A stretch of 64,000 bases of DNA. Source: Magnaporthiopsis rhizophila. Taxonomy: Eukaryota > Ascomycota > Sordariomycetes > Magnaporthales > Magnaporthaceae. The notes under the pieces were generated by a model. That model saw only the letters and a list, made by a program, of their open reading frames with translations. It made no database searches and was not told the origin of the DNA. The stretch covers positions 62,001-126,000 of the forward strand of contig PYSS01000022.1 in the NCBI GenBank assembly GCA_003049465.1, in the 5' to 3' direction. A program made the position numbers and the translations under genes. This document shows, in pieces, positions 13,428 to 26,800 of the stretch. Numbering within the stretch: position 1 is the stretch's first letter; each line of letters begins with the position of its first letter.

Positions 13428-13908
13428 TATTATAATTATAACTGGCAAAAAACAGAAAGGTTAGGGCTAACCTTTAGCAGAACGCTTTTACTCTGCAGTT
13501 ATAAAGGCCAGGGGCCAAATAACCAAAGCTATGCTAACAAAAAAAGTTACGTAACCGCCAGGATCGGCAATAAGTGTAATATATCGGGGATGGATATATT
13601 ACAGCTAACACCAAATTAATATATGCGATTAGTGCGATTACCATATATTATCTATAACAAATATAACATAAGTTTGGCACAGAAGGATCACGGGTATATA
13701 AGGCAAAAATTTCCCACTGTATTAAATAGTTTTTAACTGAGGTTTTGGCATTAATCAACCTAAGTTAGCTTTAAAGCATTCCTTTGGGCAAGCAATCGAG
13801 ACCTCTGTTACCACCCCAGTTCCCAGCACAAGCAACCTTGTAAAAACCATACTGCTCAGCACCTCTCCTAGCGTACCCTACCCTAAAAGCAGAGAACCGT
13901 TTGTAACA
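13428..13908 (+). repeat. 3' LTR of element B (481 bp)
   Basis: Begins TATTAT, the RIP-altered form of TGTTAC, after the purine-rich AAAAAGAGAAA, and ends GTAACA before the ATCTG duplication. Colinear with 6706..7176. Confidence 0.9.
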
Positions 13909-13913
13909 ATCTG

Positions 13914-14251
13914 CTATACAATATAACAGATATAGCACAATAATATATTCGCTATATAACATAACAAATATAGCACAATATGTTCGTTATATAATATAAC
14001 AAACATAGCACAGGTTTGGCACGGAAAAATTACGGATATATAAGGCAAAGGTTTTTTATTATGTTAGATAGTTCGTGATAAAGGCTTTGGTATTAGTCAA
14101 CCTAAATTAGCTTTAAAGCACCCCTTTGGGCAAGCAATCGAAACCTTTATTATTACCCCAGTTCCCAGCATAAGGCAACCTTGCGAAAACCATACTGCTT
14201 AGTACCTTTCCTAACATACCCTACCCTAAAAATAGAGAATTATTTGTAACA
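13914..14251 (+). repeat. 5' LTR of element C, second part
   Basis: It continues the LTR interrupted at 6705 and ends TTTGTAACA. It is followed by the same TTTTAACTGATCC junction seen after the other 5' LTRs. The joined C 5' LTR is 508 bp, close to its 3' partner of 501 bp. Confidence 0.88.
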
Positions 14252-17200
14252 TTTTAACTGATCCTGTTCAGTATTTACCGAAAATAACGAGCAATAATAA
14301 TTATGTTAACCGCAGGCAAAAAATCCGAAAGCGTTACTATCGCCGGCAAATTGTACAGTAACCCCTCGGCAGCCATGCAAATATTTATCGCGGAAATCGA
14401 AAAATTTAAAAAAGCTTAAACCGAGCCCCATATTGCTGTCAAATTTTACAAGTTTCCCTTATTTAACAAATACGATAAAAAAAAAGCAAAATTAAAACGT
14501 TCCTAACCAAATACAAAGGGTATTTTCTGTTTTATCAAAACCATTTTTAGCGGGAAAAACAAAAAATTACCTATGCAGTTACGTATCTGGATAGCAAGGT
14601 TAAAAATTGGTTCGAACCCATTTAGTCCGATTACCTAAAAGGGCACAATAAATTTAAAAAAAAAACCAAACTGGTATTTGCTAATTTCGAAAAATTCGGA
14701 AAAAAGGTTGCTAAAATCTTCGGATAGGTTAATAAAAAATAGGTGGCCAAAAAAAAATTATTCCAGTTTTGGCAAAAAGGCCCCGTATTAATTTATATTT
14801 CCAAATTCCAGCAGCTGGTTAATAAATTTAACTGAACGGAAAATACCAAAATAACCCAGCTTTACCAAAAGTTAAAAAATAATATAAAAAATAAATTATC
14901 CAAACAGGAATAACCTGAAAATTTCGTTAATTATATTACCACGGCCATTTGTATTAGTAACAAACTGTACAAATAATATTTTAAAAAAAAAGCCCAGCAA
15001 ATTAAGCCAATAGCGCAAAATAATAAAATTAACCAGAAAAAAGTAAAATAATAATAATTTACGGCTTATAGCATACACCTTAAACTTATAAACCTTAGCG
15101 TTAAAGCTATATATTAGCAAAAAAAATAAAAATATATTAGGTTCAAAAATTTAAAGGACAAAAAATATTTTAAATACAGAAAAAAAAACATTGAAAAAAT
15201 TATCCGCACAAAAACCGATAAACGGCCATTTTTTGCCGAAAAAATATATCAAAAAATCACAAACCTATAACCCCAATTTTACCTAAAATAATATAATAAA
15301 CAGAAAAAAACCTATATTTTGAAATATTATTTAGCTAAATTTATTATTTTAATAAAAGCTGTATAATCCATTGCTCCGATAAAAATGCCACAAAATATTA
15401 CCCTATATAATAAATTGCTATAATACAACGGGTTAACCAATCCCGGATCGGTAACAAAAAAAAGGTTAAAGTAACCACCAATTTTATAATATCCGAAAAA
15501 AAAATAATACAGTAGCGCACGTTTTAAAAAAACCCGAAAAATTAGCCCGGAATAAAAACGTATCGGATATTTCGGTTAATAACCCCAAGAAAAACACAAA
15601 TATAAATGCAAAAATAAAATAATTTTTGGGCTAAATATATTTATTATAAGTTTAAAAAAAAAGCTAAACCTAATAAAATTTTGGAAAATTGTAAAAGCAG
15701 GCCCTAATAATAAAAAACCTAATAAAAAATAACATATGGTTAATTTTAAAAAATTCCAGCAAAATTTCGATTAATAACTGATCGATATAAAAAATAACCC
15801 CTTATAACCAAAAAAAAAATACAAAAAATATATACCTTATTCAGGTTTTTAAAAATAAACCGGTAATTTTGGGATTAGCCCAAACCTATTAATAGTTTAA
15901 TATATAAACAACCAGCGCAAAATAATAATAAAAAAGCCCTAAATTGGCTAAAAAATAACCAATCAGTTATTTATTATAAGGCATTATTCGAAAAAATCCC
16001 AAACCTGAACCAGCGGCTAATATAACCATATATGCTAAATTACAAAAATATAAATCCTGATACGGAACATTATAATAAATTATTTTGGGCCGAATACCTG
16101 TATAACAATTGCAGGTAATATATAGCCAAAAAACTAAAGCATAACTTTTTTCCACAAAAAAAAAACCAGTGTAATATTTATAACAGGAATACCAGTTTCC
16201 GAAATGATAAATAATAAAAATGGGTTACAAAAGTTTCGCAGCAACCTTTAAACTATCACCAGCATATTTTATAATATGCATGGCAAAAATTTTTATATAC
16301 TGGATGTATGAAAAACCGGAATGCAAAATCCATATAAAAAAAAAGGCGTAAACCTGGATAAACGGGTTTATTTGTTTAACAAAAGCAACCGGGAACCGGA
16401 AAAAGGCACCCCAAATAAAAAATTAAAAGGTTTATCCGAAAAAAAAATACAAATAAAACGATAATAATCAGCAAAAACCCTAATAATAACGATTAATAAC
16501 CAGTATAAATATATCAGAATAATAATATATTAGAAAAAACGAAAAATAAAAACCATAATTGATTACGGAATATAAAAAAATTATTTTTTACCAAAAGCGG
16601 TAAAAAGGTACAATATTCCAATATATTAAAAAAAGGAACCATATAACCTTATAATAATAAAATAAAAGCCAATCACGTTTAATAAAAAAAGGATTAATAC
16701 TAAAACTGATCATTTCAAATTTTAACTTTTAAGAAAAACCTGCAAAATAACCCTGAATATTATAAATATAAAAAAAAAAACCTAATTTTAGGCTTTTTAT
16801 AGTTTAAAAAGTACAATTTTTTGATAAATTGGATTACCGAATAAATTTAATAAAAAAAATTATTATTAACCAGCAAAAAAGCTTAATAGCCACAGGCCCC
16901 GGATAATAAGGATCGGATACCAAAAAAAATAACCGCAACGGTAGCAAAATATAACAATCAGCCCTAACAAACTATACCAACCAAAATACTAATAAATACA
17001 GATATTAATAAATTTAATAAACAAAAAATTACCAAAAAAAAATTTAAAAATATTCCTAAAAAATATCACAAATATTAAAAATTGTTCCAAAAAAATTTAA
17101 AAACGGTATTACCGGAACACGGACCATTTAATTACAAAATCAAGCTTAAACTGGAAATATAATTTAAGTACCAAAAATTATACCAATTAAACCCTTGGCA

Positions 17201-20200
17201 AAAAAAGCTATTATAAAAATAGCTAAAAGAAAAAATCAGAAAAGGGTTTACCAAACCTTTCGATTTTTTTATAAGATATAAAATTTTGTTTATTTCCAAA
17301 AAAAAATGGGGAAAAACGGATATATATCGATTATTATCCGTTAAATCAGAAAATAATAAAAAATTGGTACTTTTTATCCTTAATTAATAAGTTTAAAAAT
17401 AGGTTCGGAAAAAATCGGTAATTTACAGCCCTAAATTTATGCAAAACTTATAGTTTGCTAAGGATTAAAAAGGATAACAAATGGAAAACCGCTTTTCAAA
17501 CCAAATTTGGGGTTTTTAAATTATTAATAATAATTTTTAAATTTACCAATGCACCAGCCATATTTCAGCGAATAATTAACCATATATTACAAAAATACCT
17601 TAATATTTTCGTTTTTGCATACCTGAATAATATTTTAATTTTTTCAAACATATTAAAAAAGCACAAATAATATGTGCACAAAATATTATAAAAATTGCAA
17701 AATATAAAATTTTTAGTTAACCCGGATAAATATGTATGGTATTTTTTAAAAATAATTTTTTTTGGATTTATTATTAAACAAGGGAAAATTTGGATAAAAC
17801 CCAAAAAAATACAAACGGTAAAAAATTAATTTATATTTACCACGGTTAAAAAAATACAAAACTTTTTGGGATTTTTAAATTTTTACCGAAAATTTATCCA
17901 AAATTTTAATAAAAAAGCTATATTATTTACGGATTTTACCAAAAATAATACCCAGTTTTATTGGAAAACACAAAAATAAACAGCTTTTGATTTGCTAAAA
18001 AAAGCTATTATTCAAATACCGGTATTAGCAATACCAAACCCAAAAAAACCTTTTAAGGTTAAAATTGATGTATCGAATTTTGCTATTAAAAAATAGCTAA
18101 AATAGCAAAACGATCAAAAAAAACTGTATTTTTGCGCATTTTTTTTGCAAAAGCTAAATGAACCTAAACTAAATTATTAAATCCATAATAAAAAGTTTTT
18201 TATTATTATCAAAATTTTGGAAAAATGGAAAATATATTTATACAAAGCTAATTATTAAATTATAATATATACCAATTATAAAAATTTATTATAATTTATT
18301 ATTAGCCAAATGCTAAATAAAAAATAAATCCAATAAAGCCAGTTTTTTTAAAATTATAATTTTCGAATCGAGGTTAAAAAAGGGTTAAAAAATAACCAAA
18401 CGGATATTTTAAACTGTTAATTAAACTATTAGGTGGATATATTACCAGAAATATGCATAATTTTGGCCAAAGGACCAAACGGATCCCTGATTCCGGTATA
18501 GCAAATATTGGCCAAAATAACCCGGCAGAAAAAATAAATCCCAAAAAAAATCCAACAGGTTTATAGCCAAATAATTAGCGGATACCAGGGGATTGCTAAA
18601 ACCTGAAAAAGGTTTTGGCAGTATCACAAATTTATAAAAATTTGTGCCGAAATATAAAATATAATTAAGGATTACAAAAATTATGCAAAAAATAAAATTA
18701 ATAGGTATAAATTTTATGAATTATTATAATTTTTGCCAATATTTAGCAAAATATGGCAAAAAATTACAGCAAATTTTGTTATAAGGCTATCCAAATTAAA
18801 AAAACCCTTTACAAATATTTAGTATAATAATATTATGGTAATAGTCGATCAATTTACCAAATATGCTATATATTTGCCGTTTAAAAAAAATGCAAAGGTT
18901 ATAAACCTAGCTTACGTTTTTATCCGAAATATAATTGCAAAATACGGAACACCGGAATATATAATTTTAAACCGAAACAAACTGTTCAATAATAAATTTT
19001 AAAGGTAATTTATAACAAATTTAGGCGCAAAATATGCCTTTTTCACGGTTTATTATCCTTAAACGGATAAATAAACGGAACGAACAAATTAAACTATAAA
19101 ATAATATTTATATTATTTTGTTAATTATAAATAAAATAACTGGGTATAATTATTTCTTATAGCCCAGTTTGTATATAACAATTTAGTATATAAAAGCACG
19201 GAAATTATGCTATTTTATACAAATTATAAATATATACCCACGGTATATAAAAAATTTAAAACAAAATTATATATTTTAGCAGCAGAAATACAGGTAAAAA
19301 AATTTACCAAACTATACAAAAATCTCCAGGCAAAACTAAAAAAATTGCGGTAATACATATTTATACAGGCTAATAAAAAAAAATCGAAAAACCAACCTTT
19401 AAAAAGAAAAATAACGTTTATCTTTTTTAATACAATATCAAAATAAAACAATTAAACAATAAGTTAAACCATAAAAAATTGGGACCGTTTAAAATTTTAA
19501 GGAAAATTTCCAATATTAATTACAAATTTCAACTGCTACTAACCATGCATAATTATCCGGTTTTTTATATCGATTTGTTTAAACCAGCATTATCGGGATT
19601 TAAAAATAATAAATTAATAAAAATTAACCCAAAATAAAAATATAAAATCAAGAAAATTTTAAACAAAAAAATTATCGATAAAACCAAATATTATTTGGTT
19701 AAATAAGCAAGGTACAAAATCAAAAAAAGCATTTGGGAAAAAAAAACAAACCTAAAAAGTGCACCAGAAATTTTTGAAAAGTACCGGCAAAAAGCTTTTG
19801 GTAAAAAATTAATACCAGTGCCAAAATTCGGATTTCGGCTCGGAATACCCGTACCAAAATAATTTACCTGGTTAAAATAGGGCCAGCAGATCAAAATCAG
19901 GGTTAATTTTATAATCGGCCCAGCTCGGAAATAACGGAGGAAAATCGGGGGCTAGCAAATTTAAAAGCACAATAAAGGCCTGCGCAGCTGCCTGTTTGGC
20001 TTTCTCCCGCTTAATCCGCTCCAGCTCTTTTATAATATTTATCCCGTAACAAATTGCACGCATTTTTTTTTGAACCATATTTTTTTCTATTTGCACAAAT
20101 GCTTAACCTTAATATTAATATAGCAGCGCTTTTCTTTTGCCGCTTTCAACTTAATTTTTATTCTAAAATATTAATAATTAAACTTTTTAAGCTAAAATAA

Positions 20201-20536
20201 AAAAAAACCTAGCATATTATACCGAAAATATCCTTGGCAAACATATTCGATATATTTAAAAAAATTATAAGAAAATATAGCGCAATACGCAAATTTTAAC
20301 GCTTTATAAACAAAATAAAAAAGCATTTCGGTGGAAAATAACAAAAGGATAGCAAGCAGGTTATTATAACAAACAGTGGATTGCATATCGACAGCTTTTT
20401 ATTTTTGCACCCAACCAAACATTTTATTAAAAAAAAAGGGACAAAAGTTAATAAGGAAAAAAAATATTTATTATTAACAAAAAAACAGGGCTACAAATAT
20501 GGCCAAAAGGATTTGGCCTAAAAAAAGGAAACCTAA
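14252..20536 (+). pseudogene. Degenerate gag-pol of element C
   Basis: Same order and sequence type as B. A gag core is followed by a damaged zinc knuckle near 15150..15200. The RT remnant is open at 17455..17670, with YLNN in place of YxDD at 17620..17631. The integrase core lies around 18770..19110. The chromodomain at about 19690..19760 (LVK-stop-A-RY, then IWEKK) has its Trp codon changed to a stop. A conserved tail of about 800 bp separates it from the 3' LTR. Frames are broken by TAA/TAG codons at former Gln and Trp codons, as expected of RIP. Not functional. Confidence 0.88.
19872..20096 (-). other. Antisense open frame in the 3' tail of element C (74 codons), conserved in A, B and D
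   Basis: On the minus strand this frame begins with Met and reads IKELERIKREKAKQAAAQ, then LLAPDFPPLFPSWADY, then NPDFDLLALF. The same phrases are recognisable on the minus strand of A (about 5419..5560), B (about 12775..12935) and D (about 29715..29880), in each case between the chromodomain and the 3' LTR. The plus-strand reading there is less protein-like. The E/R/K/A-rich helix followed by a hydrophobic-acidic tail resembles C-terminal tails I recall from fungal pogo-type transposases; that is an impression, not a match. It could be a captured fragment or a native antisense gene. Confidence 0.4.
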
Positions 20537-21037
20537 TATTATAACCATAACCGGCAAGGGGCAAAAGGGCTGGGGCCAATCCCCAGCAGAACGCTTTTAC
20601 CCTGCAATTATAAAAACCAAAAAGCCGAATAACTAAAAACAGACAAACAGAAAATTATATAATTAAGCATTTACCTAAGCACGGGTGATATATTTGTTAT
20701 ACGATATAACAAATATAATATAATAATATGTTCGTTATATAACATAATAAATATAGCACAGTAATATATTCGTTATGTAATATAACAAACATAGCACAGG
20801 TTTGGCACAAAAGGATCACGGATATATAAAGCAAAGGTTTTTTACTGTATTAGGTAATTCGTAACGGAGGTTTCGGCATCAGTCAACCTAAGTTAGCTCC
20901 AAGGCACCCCTTTGGGCAAGCAATCGAAACCTTTATTACTACCCCAGTTCCCAGCACAAAGCGACCTTGCGGAAACCATACTGCTCAGTACCTCTCCTAG
21001 CGTACCCTACCCTAGGAGCAGAGAACCGTTTGTAACA
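20537..21037 (+). repeat. 3' LTR of element C (501 bp)
   Basis: Begins TATTATAACC (altered TGTTACGACC) after the purine tract AAAAAAAGGAAA and ends TTTGTAACA. It is followed by CCCTA, the second copy of the target duplication. It has the GC-rich head with a GCTGGGG/CCCCAGC hairpin like the other copies. Confidence 0.9.
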
Positions 21038-21042
21038 CCCTA

Positions 21043-21068
21043 GGAGCAGAAGGCCTGTGATTATAACA
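21043..21068 (+). repeat. 3' LTR of element A, last 26 bp
   Basis: GGAGCAGAAGGCCTGTGAT followed by TATAACA matches the end of the D and F LTRs. Joined to 6044..6535 across element C it completes A's 3' LTR. The following bases (CTATA, 21069..21073) would be A's right target duplication; its left copy lies outside the window. Confidence 0.88.
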
Positions 21069-23309
21069 CTATATAGGCTTTTATTATACCTCCCGATCTG
21101 CCAGTCCCCGATTTTCCTTTGTTATTTCCGAGCTGGGCCAATCATAAGATTAACCTTAATTTGTTGGCTTTATTTTAACCAGGTAAGTTATTTTGGTATG
21201 GGTATTCCGAGCCGAAATCCGAGTTTTGGTATTGGGGTTAATTTTTTACTAAGGGCCTTTTGCCGGTACTTTTTAAAAGTTTTTAGTACATTTTTTAGGT
21301 TTGTTTTTTTTTATATGCTTTTTTTAATTTTGTACCCTGCCTATTTAACCAAATAATGCTTAATTTTGTTAATAATATTTTTATCCAGGATTTTTTTAAT
21401 TTTGTATTTTTGTTTTGGATCGATTTTTATTAATTTATTATTTTTAAATTCCGATAATATTGGTTTAAATAAATCGATATAAAAAACCGGGTGGTTTTTT
21501 ATAATTAATAGTAATTAAAATTTATAATTAATATCGGAAACCTTTTTTAAAATTTTGAACGGTTTTAATTTTTTATGGTTTAATTTATTATTTAATTGTT
21601 TTATTTTAATATTATATCGAAAAAAATAAATATTATCCTTTTTTTTAAAAATCGGTTTTTTAATCCTTTTTTTATTGGCCTGTTTAAATATGCGGTATTG
21701 CAATTTTTTTAGTTTTATTTAAAAAATTTTGTATAGTTTGGTAAACTTTTTTACCTGTATTTTTGCTACTGAAGTATATAATTTTGCCCTGGGTTTTTTA
21801 TATACCGTAAATATAAACCTGTAATTTGCATAAAACGGTATAATTCCCGTATTTTTGTGTATTAAATTATTATATGCAAATTATACTATAAAAAATAATT
21901 ATACTTAATTATTTTATTTATAATTAATAAAATAATGTAAATATTGTTCTATAATTTGATTTGTTTGTTTTATTTGCTTATTTATTTAAAAATAATATAT
22001 TATAAAAAAGGCATATTTTGCGCTTAAGCTGGTTATAAGTTATTTTAAAACTTATTATTAAACAGTTTGTTTCGGTCCGTAATTATATATTTGGCGTTCC
22101 GTATTTTGCAATCACGTTTCGAATAAAAGTATAAACTAGCTTTATAATTTTTGCATTTTTTTTAAACAGCAAATATATAGTATATTTGGTAAATCGGTCG
22201 ATTATTATTATAATATTATTATATTAAATATTTATAAAGGTTTTTTTAATTTGGATAGCCCTGTAACAAAATTTGCTGTAATTTTTTGCCAAATTTTATT
22301 AAATATTAGCAAAAATTGGAATAATCCGTAAAATTTATATTTATTTGTTTTATTTTTTGCACAGCTTTTATAATCCTTAATTACTTTTTATATTTTGGTG
22401 CAGGTTTTTATAAATCCGTAATATTACCAAAATTTTTTCCAGATTTTTGTAATTTTTTAATATCCGTGTGCTAATTGGTTATAAATTTGTTGGATTTTTT
22501 CCGAAATTTATTTTTTTTAGGGTATAATTTTTGCTAATATTTATTATGCTAAAACCAAAAACCTATCTGGTTTTTGTGCTAAAATTATATATATTTTTAA
22601 TGGTATTTTATTTTTATAATCCGATTAGCGGTTTAAAACATTTATTTGGCCGTTTTTCGACCTTTTTTTATATTTAATTTTAAAATTATAATCCTAAAAA
22701 AACTAATTTTACCGGATTTGTTATTTATTTAATATTTAACAGGTAATAAAATATGCCAAATTTTTATAATTTATATAAATTATAATTTAATGGTTTGTTT
22801 GGTATAAATATATTTTTTATTTTTTTAATACCCAAATAATAGTTATAAATTTTTTATCGTGGATCGGATAATTTAATTTCGGTTTATTAAATTTATATAA
22901 TAAAAAGTATAAAAATGTAGCTTTTTATTGCTATTTTATTAATTAAATTAAGTTTTGATTATAAAATTTAATATATTAATTTTAATTTTAAAAAATTTAT
23001 TTGGGTTTGGTAAAATTGATATTGGTTTTTATATTATTGCTTTTTTTTAACAAATTAAAGGCTTTTTATTTTTATATTCCCTAATAAAACTGATAATTAT
23101 TTTTGGTAAAATTTGTAAATAAAAGCGCCATTTTGTTAAAATCCCAGATAAATTATTAATAAAAATTCAGGAAATTCAAAAAACCTTGTATTTTTTTAAT
23201 ATTAATAAATTTAGGCAATTTTTTTATTATTTGCACTTTTTTTGGTTCCATTTATACCTAACCTGATATAATCATATACCCTAAAAAAATAATTTTTTAT
23301 ATATATTAT

Positions 23310-23818
23310 TGTTACGACCACAGCTGGCAGGGGGCGGAAAGGCTGGGGCTAAAACCCCAGCGGGACGCCTTTACCCCGCAATCGTGCAAACCATGGGCCG
23401 AATAATTAAGGTCAGGAGGGAGTTACGTGATTAAGCACTTACTTAAACACAAGTAACATAACTGATATATTTGTTATGTAACATAACAAATATAGCACAG
23501 TAATATATTCGCTATACGATATAACAAATATAGCACGGTGATATATTTGCTATATAATATAACAAATATAATACGGATATGGTAGGGGAAATTACGGGTA
23601 TATAAAGGAGAATTTTTATTGTGCTAGGTAATTTTTAACTAAGGCCTTGGTATTAATTAACCTAAATTAATTTTAAAATAATCCTTTGGGCAAGCAAAAT
23701 ATAAATAATTATTTTACCAGACCCCCAGATTATGTACAAAGCAATCTTATACCCCAATATTGCTTAACACCGCCCTTAAATGCCCTATTTTAGAAGCAAA
23801 AGGCCTATAATTGTAATA
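23310..23818 (+). repeat. 5' LTR of element D
   Basis: Starts TGTTACGACC and ends TGTAATA (altered TGTAACA). It contains the hairpin GCTGGGG/CCCCAGC near 23341..23362 and a TATA-like GGGTATATAAAGG near 23596. The tail carries the A/D-type sequence AGACCCCCAGATTATG. Confidence 0.9.
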
Positions 23819-23869
23819 TTTTAACTGATCCTGTTTAGTATTTACCGGAGGTATAAATAATAAATAATT

Positions 23870-26800
23870 ATGTTAATTGCAGTTAAAAAAGTTGAAACTG
23901 TTACTATCGATAACAAAAATTATAATAATCCTGCCATTATTTTAAAAATCCTCATTAAAAAGTTCGAGAAATTTAAAAAACAGTTTAAGATTATTCCGAT
24001 TTATAAGTTTTTTATCCCAGATAAGTATGATAAAAAGGAAGGCAAATTTAAAACCTTTTTTACGAAATACAAAAATTATTTTAAGTTTTACCAGGACAGT
24101 TTTTAAAATAATTACCAGAAAATAACCTATACTGCTATTTATTTTAACGGTAAAATTAAGGACTAATTTAAGCCTGTATAAACCGATTATTTTAAAAAAA
24201 AATAATAGATTAAGCAAATTTATTAAACTAATATTTGCGGATTTCGATAAGTTCGGCGAAAAAGTTGCCAAGGTATTTGGGCAGGTGGATAAAAAAAAAG
24301 TGGCCAAAAAAAAGCTATTTTAGTTATGCCAAAAAGGACCAATATTTATTTATGCCGCCAAATTCCAGTAATTAGTTAATAAATTTAATTGAACAAAAAA
24401 TACCAAAATATTTCAGTTTTATTAAAAATTAAAAAATAATATAAAAAATAAACTGGCTAAAAAAAAAGGCTTAAAAATTTTGTCGATTATATTACTAAAA
24501 GCATTTATATTAGTAACAGGTTATATAAATAATATTTGGAAAAAAAGGTTTAATAATCCCAGCCAGTATAATAAAATAATAAAACAAACCAAAAAAAAGC
24601 AAATAATAATAATCCATTACGTATGGAACATATTTAGGATCTATAAATTTATTTGCAAAAATTATATATTTTTAGCAGCAAAAAAAACCGTATAAAAAAC
24701 AAAAGTATATTAAATAACAAAATGCCAAAAACGGAAAATATTTTAAATATAAATAATAGGGGTATATTAAAAAAAACTGTCCCCAAAAATAATAGCTAGC
24801 AATTATTTGATACATAAACCAAAAAAATAACCTGTATTTAAAAATATTATTTAACTAAATGTATTATTTTAATAACGGATGCTATATGTATAAATTGGAT
24901 AAAAATAAATCAAACTGGTACCCTTAACAAAAATTAGCAGTTATCCGATAAATTAACAGGTTACAATTCCAAAAAAAAGGAATTAAAAACCAGAAAAAAG
25001 GAAATTTAAAAAGAACGGGGCAATTATATTAATTTAATAAGGTATTAACAAATTCCGAAAATGAAAAGCTTGTCCGAAACCTTACCACAGTATTATTAAA
25101 AAAATAAAATGCATTTTAATAGGCTTTATCGATATTTAAAAGGTTATTAATCCAAAAAAAAGTATCGGATATTTTGGTCAGAAATAAAAAAGGAAACTTT
25201 GATCAAAAACTATTTAAATAAATGCATTTAACCAAAGGGCAAAAAAATAAGGATTTCGAATTAAAAAAATTTTGGGCATCCGCAGAAAAAAACCCCAAAA
25301 AATATAAAAAGCAGCGCACAAATATAATAAATAAAAAAAAACATATATTATGTTTAAAAATAAAAACGGAGCATTTTACCGAGGGGTTTATACCTATACC
25401 CATAAAATACCAGCATATTTATTGCTCGAAATATGGCCCAATAATCCGAAAAAACCCGAAAATTGCAAATTATACCGCAAAATACCCGTAATAAAAAATA
25501 ACGATCGGCGCCTGGATTAAGGCCGAAATAATTAAACCGTTATTTATTACGGGAAAAATATGCACCAAGCACGGTATTAAAAAAATAACCCATTTTTATA
25601 CCAGCAAAATTATATAATTAATAAGGATTATAAAAATTTAGCGATAAATAACCCGAAGCATGCAAAAAAATTTTAAATAAAATATTTATATTATGCTTAT
25701 AATAATCACCTGCCTAAAAAGCTAAAAAATAACTGGTTTTTAATAAGGGATAATAAAAAGCCTCGAGGCCTGCCAAAATAAAAATGGTAATTGCCCAAAT
25801 AACAAATCGTGTTACGCAACCGCATCAAAAAAATAGCAATATTTGCCCCAGTATCCCATTATCCTATAATATATATAACAGGGTTATTGCTGTATTACGT
25901 TTGCAAAAAACCAAAATATAAGCCTTATATTGAAAAAAAGGCCAAAAATTGGCAAACTGGACAGTTTTACCCCGATTACCAGTACAAGCCAAAAAATTAG
26001 GGTATTTTACCAAAATAAAAGCTCGGTATAAAAAAAAAACAAATCAAAAAAACCCTAACAAAAATTACGGCAAATTATCCATTTTATATTAAAAAAATAA
26101 TTAGGTAGCAAAAATAATAATTAATAACAATAATCGATTATGGATTTAACAGGAATTATATTGCACCAAAAATAATAGCAAGGTATAACATACCGATATA
26201 TTAAAAATAATAGCCATACAGTTTCGGAACCGTGAAAAAAAAACCAATTATTTATAATAATAAAATAATCGATTCAAAAATAAAACGATTTAGGTTCAAA
26301 ATTGCAAAAAAAACCTGTAAGGTTACCCTGAATATTATAAATATAAAAGGAAAAAACCTAATTTTGGATTTTTTTTGGTTCAAAAAATTTAATCCCCTAA
26401 TAAATTAAATTTCGAAAAAAATTTAATAAAAGAAATTATTATCGGAAAACAAAAAAGCCCAATAGTTACGGGCCTCGAATTATAAAAAATAAAAGCCAGA
26501 CAAAATTGTTATAATAATAGCAAAATTTGGCAATTAACCCTGGCAAATTATATTAACAAAATTGCACCTATCAGATAATATCGGCCTTAATAACAAAAAA
26601 CCCCGAAAATAAAAAGCAGGTTATAAAAAAAAATATAATCAGAACCGCAATCCAAAAAAAAATATAATTAAAAACAAAAATCAGGGAATAAAAATAATAA
26701 AAAATCAAAACCAAAATTACGATCTGCCTAATAAACAAACACGCTAATGCTTAAAAAATATCCCCAAAAAATACCATAAATATTAAAAATTGTTCCAGGA

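Larger units (their letters stand above)
6706..13908 (+). mobile_element. Element B: full-length 7.2-kb Ty3/gypsy chromovirus
   Basis: LTRs at 6706..7176 and 13428..13908 share ends and internal landmarks. A 5-bp direct duplication ATCTG flanks the element (6701..6705 and 13909..13913), and both flanks belong to one LTR of element C. This is the innermost and therefore youngest layer of this branch of the stack. The internal region 7177..13427 carries the order gag, RT, RNase H, integrase, chromodomain. All frames are interrupted. A weak hairpin (ACTGA/TCAGT) lies just after the 5' LTR, where a primer-binding site would be; no tRNA match could be established by eye. Confidence 0.93.
6536..21037 (+). 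mobile_element. Element C: full-length Ty3/gypsy element, itself interrupted by B
   Basis: The 5' LTR is split into 6536..6705 and 13914..14251 by element B; the internal region is 14252..20536 and the 3' LTR is 20537..21037. It is flanked by an exact 5-bp duplication, CCCTA at 6531..6535 and 21038..21042, and both flanks are parts of one LTR of element A. So C inserted into A's LTR. Without B, C is about 7.3 kb. LTR sequence and pol type match B, not A or D. Strongly RIP-mutated throughout. Confidence 0.9.
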
